Source: Nocardia beijingensis NBRC 16342 (GTDB lineage Bacteria > Actinomycetota > Actinomycetes > Mycobacteriales > Mycobacteriaceae). Taken from it: a DNA stretch of 64,000 nt. Each line of letters begins with the position of its first letter. Within the stretch, counting starts at the first letter, position 1. Location of the stretch: positions 1 to 64,000 of the forward strand of contig NZ_BDBC01000009.1 in the NCBI RefSeq assembly GCF_001612785.1, in the 5' to 3' direction. The notes under the pieces were generated by a model. The model saw nothing but the letters and a program-made list of their open reading frames with translations, did not search any database and was not told the DNA's origin. The translations under genes and the position numbers were made by a program. This document shows positions 28,054 through 37,168 of the stretch, piece by piece.

Positions 28054-28755
28054 TCAATCTCGCACGGCGCGGCCGAGTTTGGTCAGGCGCATGGCGTGCT
28101 GCGCGCGGGCCAGCACGTGCGTGCGCGAGGTGTCGATGTGGGCGGTGAGCGTCGCCAGCGCCGCGTCCACCGCGCCGGAGACCAGCTGTTCGGCGATGGC
28201 GATGTGCTCGGCGGTCATCGTGGCGATGCGTTCCGGGGTCGGCATGTCCAGCGTGCGCACCGGACGCACCCGGACGTGCACGGCGGTGAGCGCGTCGGCG
28301 AGGGCGGCGTTGCCCGCGGCCGCGAGCAAGGTGGTGTGGAACCGTTCGTCCGCGGCCACCAGCGCGGGGCCGGGTTCGGGCGGGTCGTCGCGCAGGGCGC
28401 GCCAGGTGTCGAGTTCCGCCCGCACGAGAGCCAGATCGTGCGCGGGCTGCTCGCCGGGGACGGCCACCCGTTGCATGCCCCTGGCCTCCAGCACGAGCCG
28501 CAGCTCGTAGAGGTGATCGAGTTCGTCGAGCCGGGGCCGATAGGGATAGAGGCCGTCGGCGAGCCGCTCGACCAGCCCGTCGGCCTGCAATCGGGCCAGT
28601 GCCTCCCGCACCGGGGTGCGCGACACCCCGTACGCCTCGGCGAGGCGTTCTTCGCCGAGCCGTTCGGTCGGCACGATGACTCCGGTGGCCAGATCCCGGC
28701 GCAGCGAGTCGTACACCTGCTCGCGCAACGGAATCCGGCCCCTGTCGCGGGGCAC
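28054..28755 (-). CDS. GntR-family (FCD/FadR-type) regulator of the urt operon
   Basis: 233 residues: winged helix at about 10-70 (LREQVYDSLRRDLATGVI, GEERLAEAYGVSRTPVREALARLQADGLV) and an all-helical FCD ligand domain with metal-type residues (Asp136/His140 area DERFH). GTG start, 8 bases after the urtE stop, so it is the last gene of the urt operon and most likely feeds back on it. A TGTATACA palindrome upstream of urtA is a plausible operator. Confidence 0.88.
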   Translation of the reverse strand: MPRDRGRIPLREQVYDSLRRDLATGVIVPTERLGEERLAEAYGVSRTPVREALARLQADGLVERLADGLYPYRPRLDELDHLYELRLVLEARGMQRVAVPGEQPAHDLALVRAELDTWRALRDDPPEPGPALVAADERFHTTLLAAAGNAALADALTAVHVRVRPVRTLDMPTPERIATMTAEHIAIAEQLVSGAVDAALATLTAHIDTSRTHVLARAQHAMRLTKLGRAVRD

Positions 28756-28763
28756 GACGGCGC

Positions 28764-29456
28764 TCAGATCGCCATCGCCGAGCGGACCTCGCGCTCGGCG
28801 CCTGCGCCACCCGCGCCCGTCGAGGTCACCCGGCCCGATCGCAGCACGTAGTAGCGCTGCGCCGCCTGCAACGCGAAGCCGATGTGCTGTTCGACCAGCA
28901 GCACGCTCAGCCCGCCGCGCCGGGTGAGATCGATGATGGTGCGCTCGATCTCGGCGACCACCGACGGCTGGATGCCCTCGGTCGGCTCGTCCAGGATGAG
29001 CAGCTTGGGCTCGGTGATCAGCGCCCGCGCGATGGCGAGTTGCTGGCGCTGGCCGCCCGACAGCAGTCCCGCCTTGCGGGTGAGCAGTTCGCGCAGCGCG
29101 GGGAACAGGTCGAGCGATTCGTCGATCAGCGCCTTGCCGCGTTTGCGGCCGTCCGCGACCACTTGCAGATTCTCCGCGGTGGTCAGTTGCGGGAAACTCT
29201 GCTGACCCTGCGGCACGTACGCGATCCCGCGGCGGACCCGGCGCGACGGCGACAGTTTGGTGATGGTCTCCCCGTCGAACTCGATCCGGCCCGACTTCGC
29301 GCCGATCAGCCCGACGGCGGTGCGCAGCAGCGTCGTCTTTCCCGCGCCGTTGTGGCCCATGACGGCCACCACGCTGTCGTCCGGGACGGTCACCGAGACA
29401 CCGTGGATCACCTCGGTGCGGCCGTAGCCGGAGTGGATATCGGTGAGTTCAAGCAT
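28764..29456 (-). CDS. urtE: urea ABC transporter ATP-binding subunit UrtE
   Basis: 230 residues, LivF-like ATPase: Walker A GHNGAGKTT, Q-loop YVPQGQQSFPQLT, signature LSGGQRQQLAIARAL and Walker B LLILDEPTEGIQPS. The phrase EPTEGIQPSVV is characteristic of UrtE. The start overlaps the end of urtD by 8 bases. It powers urea uptake together with UrtD. Confidence 0.94.
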   Translation of the reverse strand: MLELTDIHSGYGRTEVIHGVSVTVPDDSVVAVMGHNGAGKTTLLRTAVGLIGAKSGRIEFDGETITKLSPSRRVRRGIAYVPQGQQSFPQLTTAENLQVVADGRKRGKALIDESLDLFPALRELLTRKAGLLSGGQRQQLAIARALITEPKLLILDEPTEGIQPSVVAEIERTIIDLTRRGGLSVLLVEQHIGFALQAAQRYYVLRSGRVTSTGAGGAGAEREVRSAMAI

Positions 29457-30303
29457 CGCTGGCCTCCTTCTGGGCGGATTCCGGACCCGGCGCGATCGAC
29501 GCGTCCTCCAGTTCGGTCCCGACGGCAGCGGCGGTGCCGAGATAGACCTCCTGGACCTTCGGGTCCGCCTGCACCTGTTCGACGGTTCCTTCGCTGAGCA
29601 CGCGGCCGCCGGCGAGGACCGTGACCGAGGTGGCGAAGGCGCGCATGAAATCCATGTCGTGCTCGACCACCACGACCACCCGGTCGCCACCGATGCGGCG
29701 CAACAGGTTCCCCGTTTCCTCCCGCTCCTCGGCGCTCATCCCGGCCACCGGTTCGTCCAACAGCAGCACCGACGCGTTCTGCACCAGGAGCATGCCGATT
29801 TCGAGCCATTGCTTCTGCCCGTGCGCGAGCACCCCGGCGGGCTTGTCGCGCAGGTCGGCCAAGCCGGTCGTCTCCAGCGCATCCTCGATCGCGGGCAGCA
29901 CCGATTTGCGGCGGCGCAGCATGGTGAGCGCCGAACGGCCCGCGCCCGCGGCGATGTCGAGGTTCTGCAGCACCGTGAGCTGCTCGAACACACTCGCGGT
30001 CTGGAACGTTCTTCCGACGCCGAGCCTTGCGATCCGGTGCACCTTCTGGCCGAGCAGTTCCACGCCGGTCTTCTGCGCCGACCCGGTCGCAGGGACCAGT
30101 CCGGTGATGGCGTCGATGAGCGTCGTCTTTCCCGCGCCGTTGGGGCCGATGAGAAAGCGCAGATCGCCTTGCAACACCGTCAGATCGACCTCGGTGACCG
30201 CCTTGAAACCATCGAAACTCACCGAGAGGCCGCGGATCTCCAGATACTCGCTGGACATTCCGGCGTTGCCGCCGAGCTTCGGTTCGTGCGTCGTCTCGGT
30301 CAT
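29449..30303 (-). CDS. urtD: urea ABC transporter ATP-binding subunit UrtD
   Basis: 284 residues, LivG-like ATPase. Walker A GPNGAGKTT, Walker B SVLLLDEPVAGMS, and the UrtD-type signature LAHGQKQWLEIGM in place of LSGGQ. A short N-terminal extension (about 24 residues) precedes the domain. The ATG overlaps the urtC stop as ATGA, giving translational coupling. Confidence 0.94.
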   Translation of the reverse strand: MTETTHEPKLGGNAGMSSEYLEIRGLSVSFDGFKAVTEVDLTVLQGDLRFLIGPNGAGKTTLIDAITGLVPATGSAQKTGVELLGQKVHRIARLGVGRTFQTASVFEQLTVLQNLDIAAGAGRSALTMLRRRKSVLPAIEDALETTGLADLRDKPAGVLAHGQKQWLEIGMLLVQNASVLLLDEPVAGMSAEEREETGNLLRRIGGDRVVVVVEHDMDFMRAFATSVTVLAGGRVLSEGTVEQVQADPKVQEVYLGTAAAVGTELEDASIAPGPESAQKEASDA

Positions 30304-31439
30304 CGCGATTCCACCTTCTCCGTCGCGGGTTCGGGCAGCGTCTCGACCACCACCGGCGCGGGCGGGGTCGCGCGACGCCTGTCGCCCAGCAGGCCCTTCA
30401 ACATCGGCCACAACCCGGCGAGCCCCGCCGGGACGAAACCGACCACCACGATGAACAGCACGCCTTGCAGATACGTCCACCCCGACGGGAACTCCTCCGA
30501 CAACGCCGTCTGCGCCCACGCCACGCCGATCGCGCCGAGCACCGGCCCGAGCAGGGTGGTCCGGCCACCGATCGCGACGCCGATGAGGAACGCGATGGAC
30601 GGGACGACGCCGATGTCGGCGGGGGAGATGATGCCGACGATCGGGGTGAACAGCGCACCGGCGATGCCCGCGAAGAACGCGGCGACCACGTAGGCGACGA
30701 TCTTGACGTTCGCCGGGTCGTAGCCCAGGAAGCGCACCCGCTCCTCTTGATCGCGGACCGCGACGAGCAACTCCCCGTAGCGGCTGTGCATCAACTGCCG
30801 CACCAGCGCGACCACCACCAGCAACGCGGCCGCGGCGAAGAAGAACAGCATGCGCCGGTTGACCGGGTCCGACAGCTTGAACCCGAAGAACGCGCGGAAG
30901 TCCGACAGACCGGTGAACCCGCCGATGCTCTGCTGACCGGTCAGCAGGATGGCCAGCGCGGCGGCCAGCGCCTGGCTGAGGATCGCGAAGTAGGCGCCCT
31001 TCACGCGGCGCTTGAACACGCCGTAGCCGAGCGCGGCGGCGATCAGCGCGGGCAGCACGAGAATGCCGAGCAGCGCCACCGGAGCCGACGCGAACGGCTT
31101 CCAGAACGACGGCAACTCGCGAATACCCGCGATCTCCATGAATTCCGGCACGTCGTTGCCGAGCCTGGCGGCGTCGGCCATCTGCAGATGCATGGCCATG
31201 ATGTAAGCGCCGACGCCGAAGAACACACCCTGACCCAGAGTGAGCATTCCGCCTCGGCCCCAAGCCAATCCGATGCCGACCGCGACGATCGCGAAGCACA
31301 GGAACTTCGCCAGCAGGTTGAGCCGGAAGTCGCTGAGCACGGCGGGCGCGACCGCGAACAACAGGACGGCGGCGACGGCGAATCCGGCCAGCGCGCTGAG
31401 CGAGGAGTGCGCGCGCCACCGTTGTACCAGCGTGGTCAT
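30300..31439 (-). CDS. urtC: urea ABC transporter permease UrtC
   Basis: 379 residues, LivM-like permease with about 9-10 helices. GRGGMLTLGQGVFFGVGAY and the cytoplasmic loop VRDQEERVRFLGYDPANVKI are strong UrtC markers. Its ATG overlaps the urtB stop (ATGA) and its stop overlaps the urtD start. Confidence 0.94.
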   Translation of the reverse strand: MTTLVQRWRAHSSLSALAGFAVAAVLLFAVAPAVLSDFRLNLLAKFLCFAIVAVGIGLAWGRGGMLTLGQGVFFGVGAYIMAMHLQMADAARLGNDVPEFMEIAGIRELPSFWKPFASAPVALLGILVLPALIAAALGYGVFKRRVKGAYFAILSQALAAALAILLTGQQSIGGFTGLSDFRAFFGFKLSDPVNRRMLFFFAAAALLVVVALVRQLMHSRYGELLVAVRDQEERVRFLGYDPANVKIVAYVVAAFFAGIAGALFTPIVGIISPADIGVVPSIAFLIGVAIGGRTTLLGPVLGAIGVAWAQTALSEEFPSGWTYLQGVLFIVVVGFVPAGLAGLWPMLKGLLGDRRRATPPAPVVVETLPEPATEKVESR

Positions 31440-32320
31440 GCCAGGCTCCTTGTCCGGACGGTGAACAGGCCCTGCGGGCGGACCTGCAGGAAGATCACGA
31501 TGACGACGAAGACGATGACCTTCGCGATGGACGCGGTGGTCGAGTATTCGATGTAGGAATTGAGCAGCCCGAGCGCGAACGCGGCGATCACCGTGCCCTT
31601 GATCTGACCGAGCCCGCCGATGACCACCACGAGGAACGCGTCGATCAGATAGCTCTGGCCGATGGTGGGGCTGGTCGAGCCGATCAGCGTCAGCGCGACC
31701 CCGGCCACGCCCGCCAACCCGGAGCCGATGAAGAAGGTGCTGATGTCGGTGAAACGACTGGAGACGCCGGAGGTTTCGGCCAGGCCGCGGTTCTGCACCA
31801 CCGCGCGGATGCGGCGGCCCAGCGGCGTCGCCTTGAGCACCGCCGCCAGCGCGGTCACCGCGACGACGGCCAGCACGAGGATGAAGATGCGCGTCTTCGG
31901 TACCACCGCACCCAGGATCGTGACGCCGCCGCTGAGCCACTCCGGGGCGATCACGTTCTTGGCCGGTGCGCCGAAGATGTCGCGGGCCAGCTGTTGCAGC
32001 ACCAGCCCGACGCCGAAGGTGACCAGCAGGGTGTCCAGCGGCCGGTCGTACATCCAGCGGATCAGGCCCATCTCCAACGCGGCGCCGAGCAGACCGCCGA
32101 CGAGGAAACCGATCAGCAGCGAGACGGCGAGCGAGACGCCGGCCGACGAGATGACCTTCTGCACAACATAAGTGGTGTAACAACCGGCCATGATGAACTC
32201 GCCGTGCGCCATGTTGATCACGCCCATCTGACCGAAGGTCAGCGACAGACCGAGCGCGGCGAGCAAGAGAATGGATCCCAGACTCAGCCCGGTGAAGAGC
32301 TGTCCGATCACAACATCCAT
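31436..32320 (-). CDS. urtB: urea ABC transporter permease UrtB
   Basis: 294 residues, LivH-like permease of about 8 helices. LGLSLTFGQMGVINMAHGEF and TSGVSSRFTDISTFFIGSGLAGVAG are typical of UrtB. It is separated from urtA by about 300 bases holding a long-stem hairpin and a dispersed repeat, so its level may be uncoupled from the abundant binding protein. Confidence 0.94.
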   Translation of the reverse strand: MDVVIGQLFTGLSLGSILLLAALGLSLTFGQMGVINMAHGEFIMAGCYTTYVVQKVISSAGVSLAVSLLIGFLVGGLLGAALEMGLIRWMYDRPLDTLLVTFGVGLVLQQLARDIFGAPAKNVIAPEWLSGGVTILGAVVPKTRIFILVLAVVAVTALAAVLKATPLGRRIRAVVQNRGLAETSGVSSRFTDISTFFIGSGLAGVAGVALTLIGSTSPTIGQSYLIDAFLVVVIGGLGQIKGTVIAAFALGLLNSYIEYSTTASIAKVIVFVVIVIFLQVRPQGLFTVRTRSLA

Positions 32321-32338
32321 GGGGGAAGCTCCTGTGTC

Positions 32339-32371
32339 TGATTCCAGCGCCTGCGGCGCTGGGTGTTCGCG
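32339..32371. repeat. dispersed repeat B, copy 1
   Basis: 33 bases matching 36093-36125 at 31 positions, centred on the perfect hairpin CAGCGCC-TGC-GGCGCTG. Similarity resumes downstream (GCTCGAAAGACGG and a GGGC.CGTTGG block to about 32420). Confidence 0.85.
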
Positions 32372-32539
32372 GCCCCTTGTGGCTCGAAAGACGGTGTGGC
32401 GGTGCGCTGGGCGCGTTGGCTACGGGCCGTTGGGGCTGGATGTTCGTCTGCCGGTGGCTCTGTACGTCCACCTCCCGTGGCCGGGGCGATATCGCGTCGA
32501 AAAGACGTACCGTTCGCCGAGGGTCTCGCTGTCCGATGC

Positions 32540-32608
32540 TGTCCGCGGCCCCCCTCATTACGCTCCGCGTGCCCGCCGGGGCGGGCGCCGGGAGCTGGGC
32601 CGCGGACA
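32540..32608. other. long-loop hairpin between urtA and urtB
   Basis: TGTCCGCGGCCC pairs perfectly with GGGCCGCGGACA across 45 bases, which themselves hold GC-rich inverted repeats. It lies within 10 bases of the urtA stop; likely a partial terminator or mRNA-stabilising stem. Confidence 0.55.
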
Positions 32609-32616
32609 GCCGCGGA

Positions 32617-33891
32617 CTACTTCAGGCCCTTGGCCCAGTCGTAGGACTTCAGGTAGGGGTCCGGCGTCACGGCTTTGCCGGAATCCCACACCGTGTAGAT
32701 CAGGCCGTCGGGACGGATCTCGCCGATCCGGGCGGTCTTGGTGATGTGGTGGTTGGAGCCGTCGATGGTGACCAGGCCCTCGGGTGCGTCGAAGCTGACG
32801 CCGCCCGCGGCGGCCTGGATGTCCTCGACCTTGAACGACTTCGCCTTCTCGACGGTGTTCTTCCACAGGTAGACCGACGCGTAGGCGGCTTCCATCGGGT
32901 CGGAGGTCGGCTTGTCGGCGCCGAAGGCGGCCTTGTAGTCGGCGACGAACTTCCGGTTCACCGGGCTGTCGACGGTCTGGTAGTAGTTCCACGCGGTGAG
33001 CTGTCCGGCGATGTGCTGCGCGCCGATGCCGGCCACTTCCTCTTCGGCGATGGAGACCGAGACCACCGGCATCTCCGCGGCTTTCAGGCCCGCGTTGCTG
33101 TACTCGCGGAAGAACGCGACGTTGGAATCACCGTTCAGGGTGTTGAACACCGCTCCGGCCTTCGCGGCGCGGACCTTGTTCACGATGGTGGAGAAATCGG
33201 TGGAGCCGAGCGGGGTGTAGTCCTCGCCCTTGATCTCGATGCCGTTGGCGGCGGCGTACGCCTTGATCTCGCGATTGGCGGTCTGCGGGAAGACGTAGTC
33301 GCTGCCGACCAAGTAGAGGGAGGTGATGCCCTTCTGCTTCAGGTAGTCCAGCGCGGGGACGATCTGCTGGTTGGTGGTCGCGCCGGTGTAGAAGATGTTC
33401 TTGCTGTCCTCCAGGCCCTCGTACTGCACCGGGTAGTAGAGCAGCGAGTTCAGGCTCTCGAACTTCGGCTTCATCGCCTTGCGGCTCGACGAGGTCCAGC
33501 CGCCGAACACCGCGGCGACGCAGTCGGAGCTGATCAGCTTCTCGGCCTTCTCCGCGAAGGTCTTCGGGTCCGACGCGCCGTCCTCCAGCACCAGCTCGAT
33601 CTTCTTGCCGAGCACGCCGCCCGCGGCGTTGATCTGGTCGACGGCCAGCTTGGTCGAGTTGGCGACGGTGACCTCGGAGATGGCCATCGTGCCGGACAGG
33701 GAGTGCAGGGAACCGACCTTGATCGTGTCCTTGGACGTGTCGACGCAGGACGCGGCGCCGGAGCCGGTGGTCGATGCGTCGTCCTTGGCGCCGCAAGCGG
33801 TCAGCAACAGGCCGGCGAGCGCGATCGCGGTGGGCACCGTCATCGCTCGCACCAAACGCCCGGAGCGATGGGTGGCACGGAAATCTGGCAT
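32617..33891 (-). CDS. urtA: urea ABC transporter substrate-binding lipoprotein UrtA
   Basis: 424 residues. The signal peptide ends in lipobox LLTAC, so it is anchored outside the membrane. [18 protein letters not shown] and the following LivJ-like domain with [14 protein letters not shown] and [19 protein letters not shown] are typical of UrtA rather than branched-chain amino-acid binders. The ATG at 33891 follows GAGG and begins a basic n-region. First gene of urtABCDE-gntR; no urease genes are in the window. Confidence 0.95.
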   Translation of the reverse strand: MPDFRATHRSGRLVRAMTVPTAIALAGLLLTACGAKDDASTTGSGAASCVDTSKDTIKVGSLHSLSGTMAISEVTVANSTKLAVDQINAAGGVLGKKIELVLEDGASDPKTFAEKAEKLISSDCVAAVFGGWTSSSRKAMKPKFESLNSLLYYPVQYEGLEDSKNIFYTGATTNQQIVPALDYLKQKGITSLYLVGSDYVFPQTANREIKAYAAANGIEIKGEDYTPLGSTDFSTIVNKVRAAKAGAVFNTLNGDSNVAFFREYSNAGLKAAEMPVVSVSIAEEEVAGIGAQHIAGQLTAWNYYQTVDSPVNRKFVADYKAAFGADKPTSDPMEAAYASVYLWKNTVEKAKSFKVEDIQAAAGGVSFDAPEGLVTIDGSNHHITKTARIGEIRPDGLIYTVWDSGKAVTPDPYLKSYDWAKGLK

Positions 33892-33973
33892 GGGGCGAGC
33901 CCTCTCCTCATCAGGTGTCGCGGCGGCGTCGGCAAGGCGCCGCATCGAACACCGCCGCCTTCGCCCCGCTCAC

Positions 33974-34005
33974 GGCTGTAGACGGGGCTGTATACAGCGG
34001 CTGTA
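33974..34005. promoter_or_regulatory. triple GGCTGTA repeat with GCTGTATACAGC palindrome
   Basis: GGCTGTA starts at 33974, 33986 and 33999; the middle copy is the left half of the perfect 12-bp palindrome GCTGTATACAGC (33987-33998). TGTATACA cores are common for GntR/FCD regulators, and such a gene ends this operon. It lies 83-115 bases upstream of the urtA start. Confidence 0.6.
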
Positions 34006-34085
34006 TTCGTGATGCGAACGGTAGACAGGAGTTGTTGCGCCGGAATATCTCTCGATGACAAGTCCGTTTCGTCTGTTTCGCCGGT

Positions 34086-34115
34086 GTGAACCTTTCCCGT
34101 AAACGGACGGTGAAC
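34086..34115. promoter_or_regulatory. possible GlnR box
   Basis: GTAAAC (34099) and GTGAAC (34110) have the 11-base period of GlnR half-sites, with another GTGAAC at 34086. urt genes are nitrogen-regulated by GlnR in related actinomycetes. The half-site match is imperfect. Confidence 0.3.
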
Positions 34116-34265
34116 AGTTGTGAGATCCCGGCAAACCCGCTGGCCGGGGCGGATGTGGCTACGGTTGCGTAGCGTCGCGGCGATGCGGCACGCTTCGATT
34201 CGTACGACGTCTGAACCGTCCCATGCCGCGGCGGCGGGCCGCGGACTCGAGTCGAGGAGGACCAG

Positions 34266-36095
34266 GTGGGCCACTACAAGGCGAACCTGAGGGATATCGA
34301 ATTCAACCTGTTCGAAGTGCTCGAGCTGGACAAGCTGCTCGATACCGGCGCCTACGGCGACCTCGATTCCGATACCGCCCGGGAGATCCTCGCGGAAGTG
34401 AAACGCCTGGCCGAGGGGCCGGTGGCGGACTCGTTCGCGGCGGCCGACCGCGATCCGGTCGGCTACGACGCGACCACTTTCTCGGTCACTGTTCCGGAGC
34501 CGCTCCGTAGAACCGTCGCCGCCGTGCGGGACGCGGACTGGAGCAGGCTCGGCATGCCGGAGGGCATGGGCGGCACGCCGGCCCCCGCGGCGCTGGTCTG
34601 GGCGGTCGCCGAGATGATCACCTGCGCCAATCCGTCGGCGTCGTTCTTCAACATGGGCCCGGTGATGGCGTCCGTGCTGTTCACCGTCGGCACCGAGCAG
34701 CAGCGGCACTGGGCCACGCTCGGCTTCGAGAAGGGCTGGCAGGGGACCATGGTGCTGACCGAGCCCGACGCCGGTTCCGACGTCGGCGCTGGACGCGCCA
34801 AGGCGATCCGCCAGGAGGACGGCTCCTGGCACATCGAGGGCGTCAAGCGCTTCATCTCCGGTGCCGAGGTCGGTGACACCGCCGAGAACGTCTTCCATCT
34901 GGTGCTCGCCCGCCCCGAGGGCGCCGGACCGGGCACCAAGGGCCTTTCGCTGTTCTACGTGCCGAAGTTCCTCTTCGACCCCGAGACCTTGGAACTCGGC
35001 GAGCGCAACGGCGTGTACGTCACCGGGGTGGAGCACAAGATGGGCCTGAAATCGTCGCCCACCTGCGAGTTGACCTTCGGTGGTCACGGCAGGCCCGCCA
35101 AGGGCTGGCTGGTCGGCGAGGTGCACAACGGCATCGCGCAGATGTTCCAGGTGATCGAGAACGCGCGCATGATGGTCGGCGTCAAATCCTCCGGCACCTT
35201 GTCGACCGGGTACCTCAACGCACTCGACTACGCCAAGCAGCGGGTCCAGGGCGCGGATCTGACGCAGATGGCCGACAAGGCCGCGCCGCGCGTGCCCATC
35301 ACCGCCCACCCGGACGTCCGTCGTTCGCTGGCCATGCAGAAGGCGTACGCGGAGGGGTTGCGCGCGGTGTACCTGTACACCGCCGCGCACCAGAACGCCG
35401 ATGTGGCGCAGCTCGTTTCGGGCGCCGACGCCGAGTTGGCGCACCGGGTGGACGATCTGCTGCTGCCGATCGTCAAGGGCGTCGGCTCCGAACGGGCCTA
35501 CCAGTACCTGACCGAGTCGTTGCAAACCTTGGGTGGCTCCGGCTATCTCCAAGACTACCCGATCGAGCAGTACATCCGGGACGCGAAGATCGACTCGCTG
35601 TACGAGGGCACCACCGCCATCCAGGCCCAGGACTTCTTCTTCCGCAAGATCATTCGCGACCAGGGTGTTGCGCTCGGCCACGTCAACGCGCGGATCGCGG
35701 CCTTCTTGGACGCCAGGACCGGGCGGTTCGACACCGAGCGCGGACTGCTGCGCACGGCCGCCGAGGACGTGCAGGCGATGGCCGCCTCGCTCACCGGCTT
35801 CCTGATGGCCGCGCAGCAGGAGCCCACCGAGTTGTACAAGGTCGGCCTGGGTTCGGTGCGTTTCCTGCTCGCGGTCGGCGATCTGCTCATCGGCTGGCGG
35901 CTGCTGGTCCAAGCGGAGATCGCGGCGGCCGCACTGGCCGCAGGCCCGTCGGAGAAGGACCGCGCTTTCTACGCGGGAAAGGTCGCCGTCGCGAGCTTCT
36001 TCGCGAAGAACGTGCTGCCCACGCTGAGCGCGGTGCGCGGGATCGTCGCCACGCTGGACAACGACATCATGGACCTGGACGAAGCTGGATTTTGA
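34266..36095 (+). CDS. fadE5: FadE5-like acyl-CoA dehydrogenase
   Basis: 609 residues, the long ACAD form. It starts [17 protein letters not shown] like mycobacterial FadE5 and has the flavin-loop [13 protein letters not shown], and the catalytic base is Glu447 in [13 protein letters not shown]-terminal extension of about 140 residues is typical of the class. It oxidises acyl-CoA in the first step of fatty-acid beta-oxidation. The GTG start follows GAGGAGGA. Divergent from urtA, it is followed by a facing TetR gene that may or may not control it. Confidence 0.93.
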   Translation: MGHYKANLRDIEFNLFEVLELDKLLDTGAYGDLDSDTAREILAEVKRLAEGPVADSFAAADRDPVGYDATTFSVTVPEPLRRTVAAVRDADWSRLGMPEGMGGTPAPAALVWAVAEMITCANPSASFFNMGPVMASVLFTVGTEQQRHWATLGFEKGWQGTMVLTEPDAGSDVGAGRAKAIRQEDGSWHIEGVKRFISGAEVGDTAENVFHLVLARPEGAGPGTKGLSLFYVPKFLFDPETLELGERNGVYVTGVEHKMGLKSSPTCELTFGGHGRPAKGWLVGEVHNGIAQMFQVIENARMMVGVKSSGTLSTGYLNALDYAKQRVQGADLTQMADKAAPRVPITAHPDVRRSLAMQKAYAEGLRAVYLYTAAHQNADVAQLVSGADAELAHRVDDLLLPIVKGVGSERAYQYLTESLQTLGGSGYLQDYPIEQYIRDAKIDSLYEGTTAIQAQDFFFRKIIRDQGVALGHVNARIAAFLDARTGRFDTERGLLRTAAEDVQAMAASLTGFLMAAQQEPTELYKVGLGSVRFLLAVGDLLIGWRLLVQAEIAAAALAAGPSEKDRAFYAGKVAVASFFAKNVLPTLSAVRGIVATLDNDIMDLDEAGF

Positions 36096-36203
36096 TTGCA
36101 GCGCCTGCGGCGCTGCGTGTTCGCGAGCCGGGCCGCGAACGAACAGGCTCGGTCTCGCTTCGCTCGAAAGACGGGGTTGAGGTGAGCCGGGCACGTTGGT
36201 ATG
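36093..36203. repeat. dispersed repeat B, copy 2
   Basis: Starts at the fadE5 stop codon. The hairpin CAGCGCC-TGC-GGCGCTG lies at 36099-36115. Similarity to copy 1 at 32339 covers the first 33 bases and resumes at GCTCGAAAGACGG (about 36162-36174) through CGTTGG; the intervening part is longer here. Confidence 0.8.
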
Positions 36204-36245
36204 CGAACTCTGGACCAAGTGTGCGCCCTGTGCGGTGGGGACAGG

Positions 36246-37094
36246 TCAGGGCTGGGGCTCGGGCTGGGACAGGAGTTTGAGCACCACGGGCCGCGACAGC
36301 GTGCCGGATACCTGACGGGCGAGCTGGTTGGCGCTCGCGCCCGCGGCGTGGGCCGCGCGTAGGGCGGTTGCCAGTTCTTCGCGGGCGGCGTCGGCGGCGG
36401 CTTGGGCGTCGCGCAGGCGCTGTGCGGCGCGGTCGACTCCGGACTCGTCCTCGGTGGTCAAGTCATTGACCAGTTCTACCTCGGGGAGGCGGGCTTCCCG
36501 CTCGCCGGGAGCCGCGTCGCGGCGCATGGCGGCCCTGGCGAAATCCATCAGGAACGCCCTGGTGGCGTTCCTGTCCTCCGCGGCGGCCTCGCCGAGCAGC
36601 AGCTTGGTGGTCTGCGGGACGGCGAGCGACCAGTTGGCCAGGCCGCACAGGGCCAGCAGCAGGCGGCCCGCGTCGGCGGAGTCCACGTCGAACTGTTCTT
36701 GCGCGCGGTCGAATTTGCGCACGTAGTGCGCGGCGCGCCAGCCGTCGATGTCGTGCGCGTCGGCGCCGCGGTGCAGCGCCTCCCAGAGCATCAGGCGCAG
36801 TAGCTGGGGGTTGTCCCGGTGGTAGTCGTACAGCTTGCCGACGTACGCGCCGGGTTCGGTGTCGGCCAGCGGCTTCACCACGTCGATGAACTCGCGCAGC
36901 GTGTCGATCAGGATGACGTCGAACAGCTTGTCCTTGCTGCCGAACAGACCGTAGATGCGCTCCTTGTTGACGCCGGCCGCGTCCGCGATCCGGTCCACCC
37001 GCGCACCGGCCAGCCCGTGCTGCGCGAATTCGTCGCGGGCGGCGCGCAGCAGGGCCTGCCTGGTCGCGTCACTGCGTTTCATCGTGGCGGTCAT
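36246..37094 (-). CDS. TetR-family regulator with C-terminal coiled-coil/HTH-like extension
   Basis: 282 residues, much longer than usual TetR. HTH at about 10-55 (ALLRAARDEFAQHGLAGARVDRIADAAGVNKERIYGLFGSKDKLFD) and ligand domain to about 190. The last 70 residues form a heptad-like Ala/Arg/Glu helix followed by GASANQLARQVSGTLSRPVVLKLL, which looks like a second small HTH. Start ATG 37094 (GTG 37103 possible). Divergent from an MFS exporter, its probable target. Confidence 0.85.
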   Translation of the reverse strand: MTATMKRSDATRQALLRAARDEFAQHGLAGARVDRIADAAGVNKERIYGLFGSKDKLFDVILIDTLREFIDVVKPLADTEPGAYVGKLYDYHRDNPQLLRLMLWEALHRGADAHDIDGWRAAHYVRKFDRAQEQFDVDSADAGRLLLALCGLANWSLAVPQTTKLLLGEAAAEDRNATRAFLMDFARAAMRRDAAPGEREARLPEVELVNDLTTEDESGVDRAAQRLRDAQAAADAAREELATALRAAHAAGASANQLARQVSGTLSRPVVLKLLSQPEPQP

Positions 37095-37118
37095 GACGGA
37101 CACTTTACCATTTCATTA

Positions 37119-37146
37119 AACCAACTATTTGGTTGACAACTTGGTT
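37119..37146. promoter_or_regulatory. TetR operator over the MFS promoter
   Basis: AACCAA-N4-TTGGTT (37119-37134) overlaps the consensus -35 TTGACA (37133-37138); another TTGGTT follows at 37141-37146. After 18 bases TACCTT (37157-37162) can be the -10, placing the start near the ATG at 37169. Confidence 0.6.
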
Positions 37147-37168
37147 CGCCCGGGCCTACCTTCAACCC

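Noticed and set aside
33840..36218. A 792-codon open frame on the minus strand
   Set aside because: Antisense to the fadE5-like gene, no recognisable domain.
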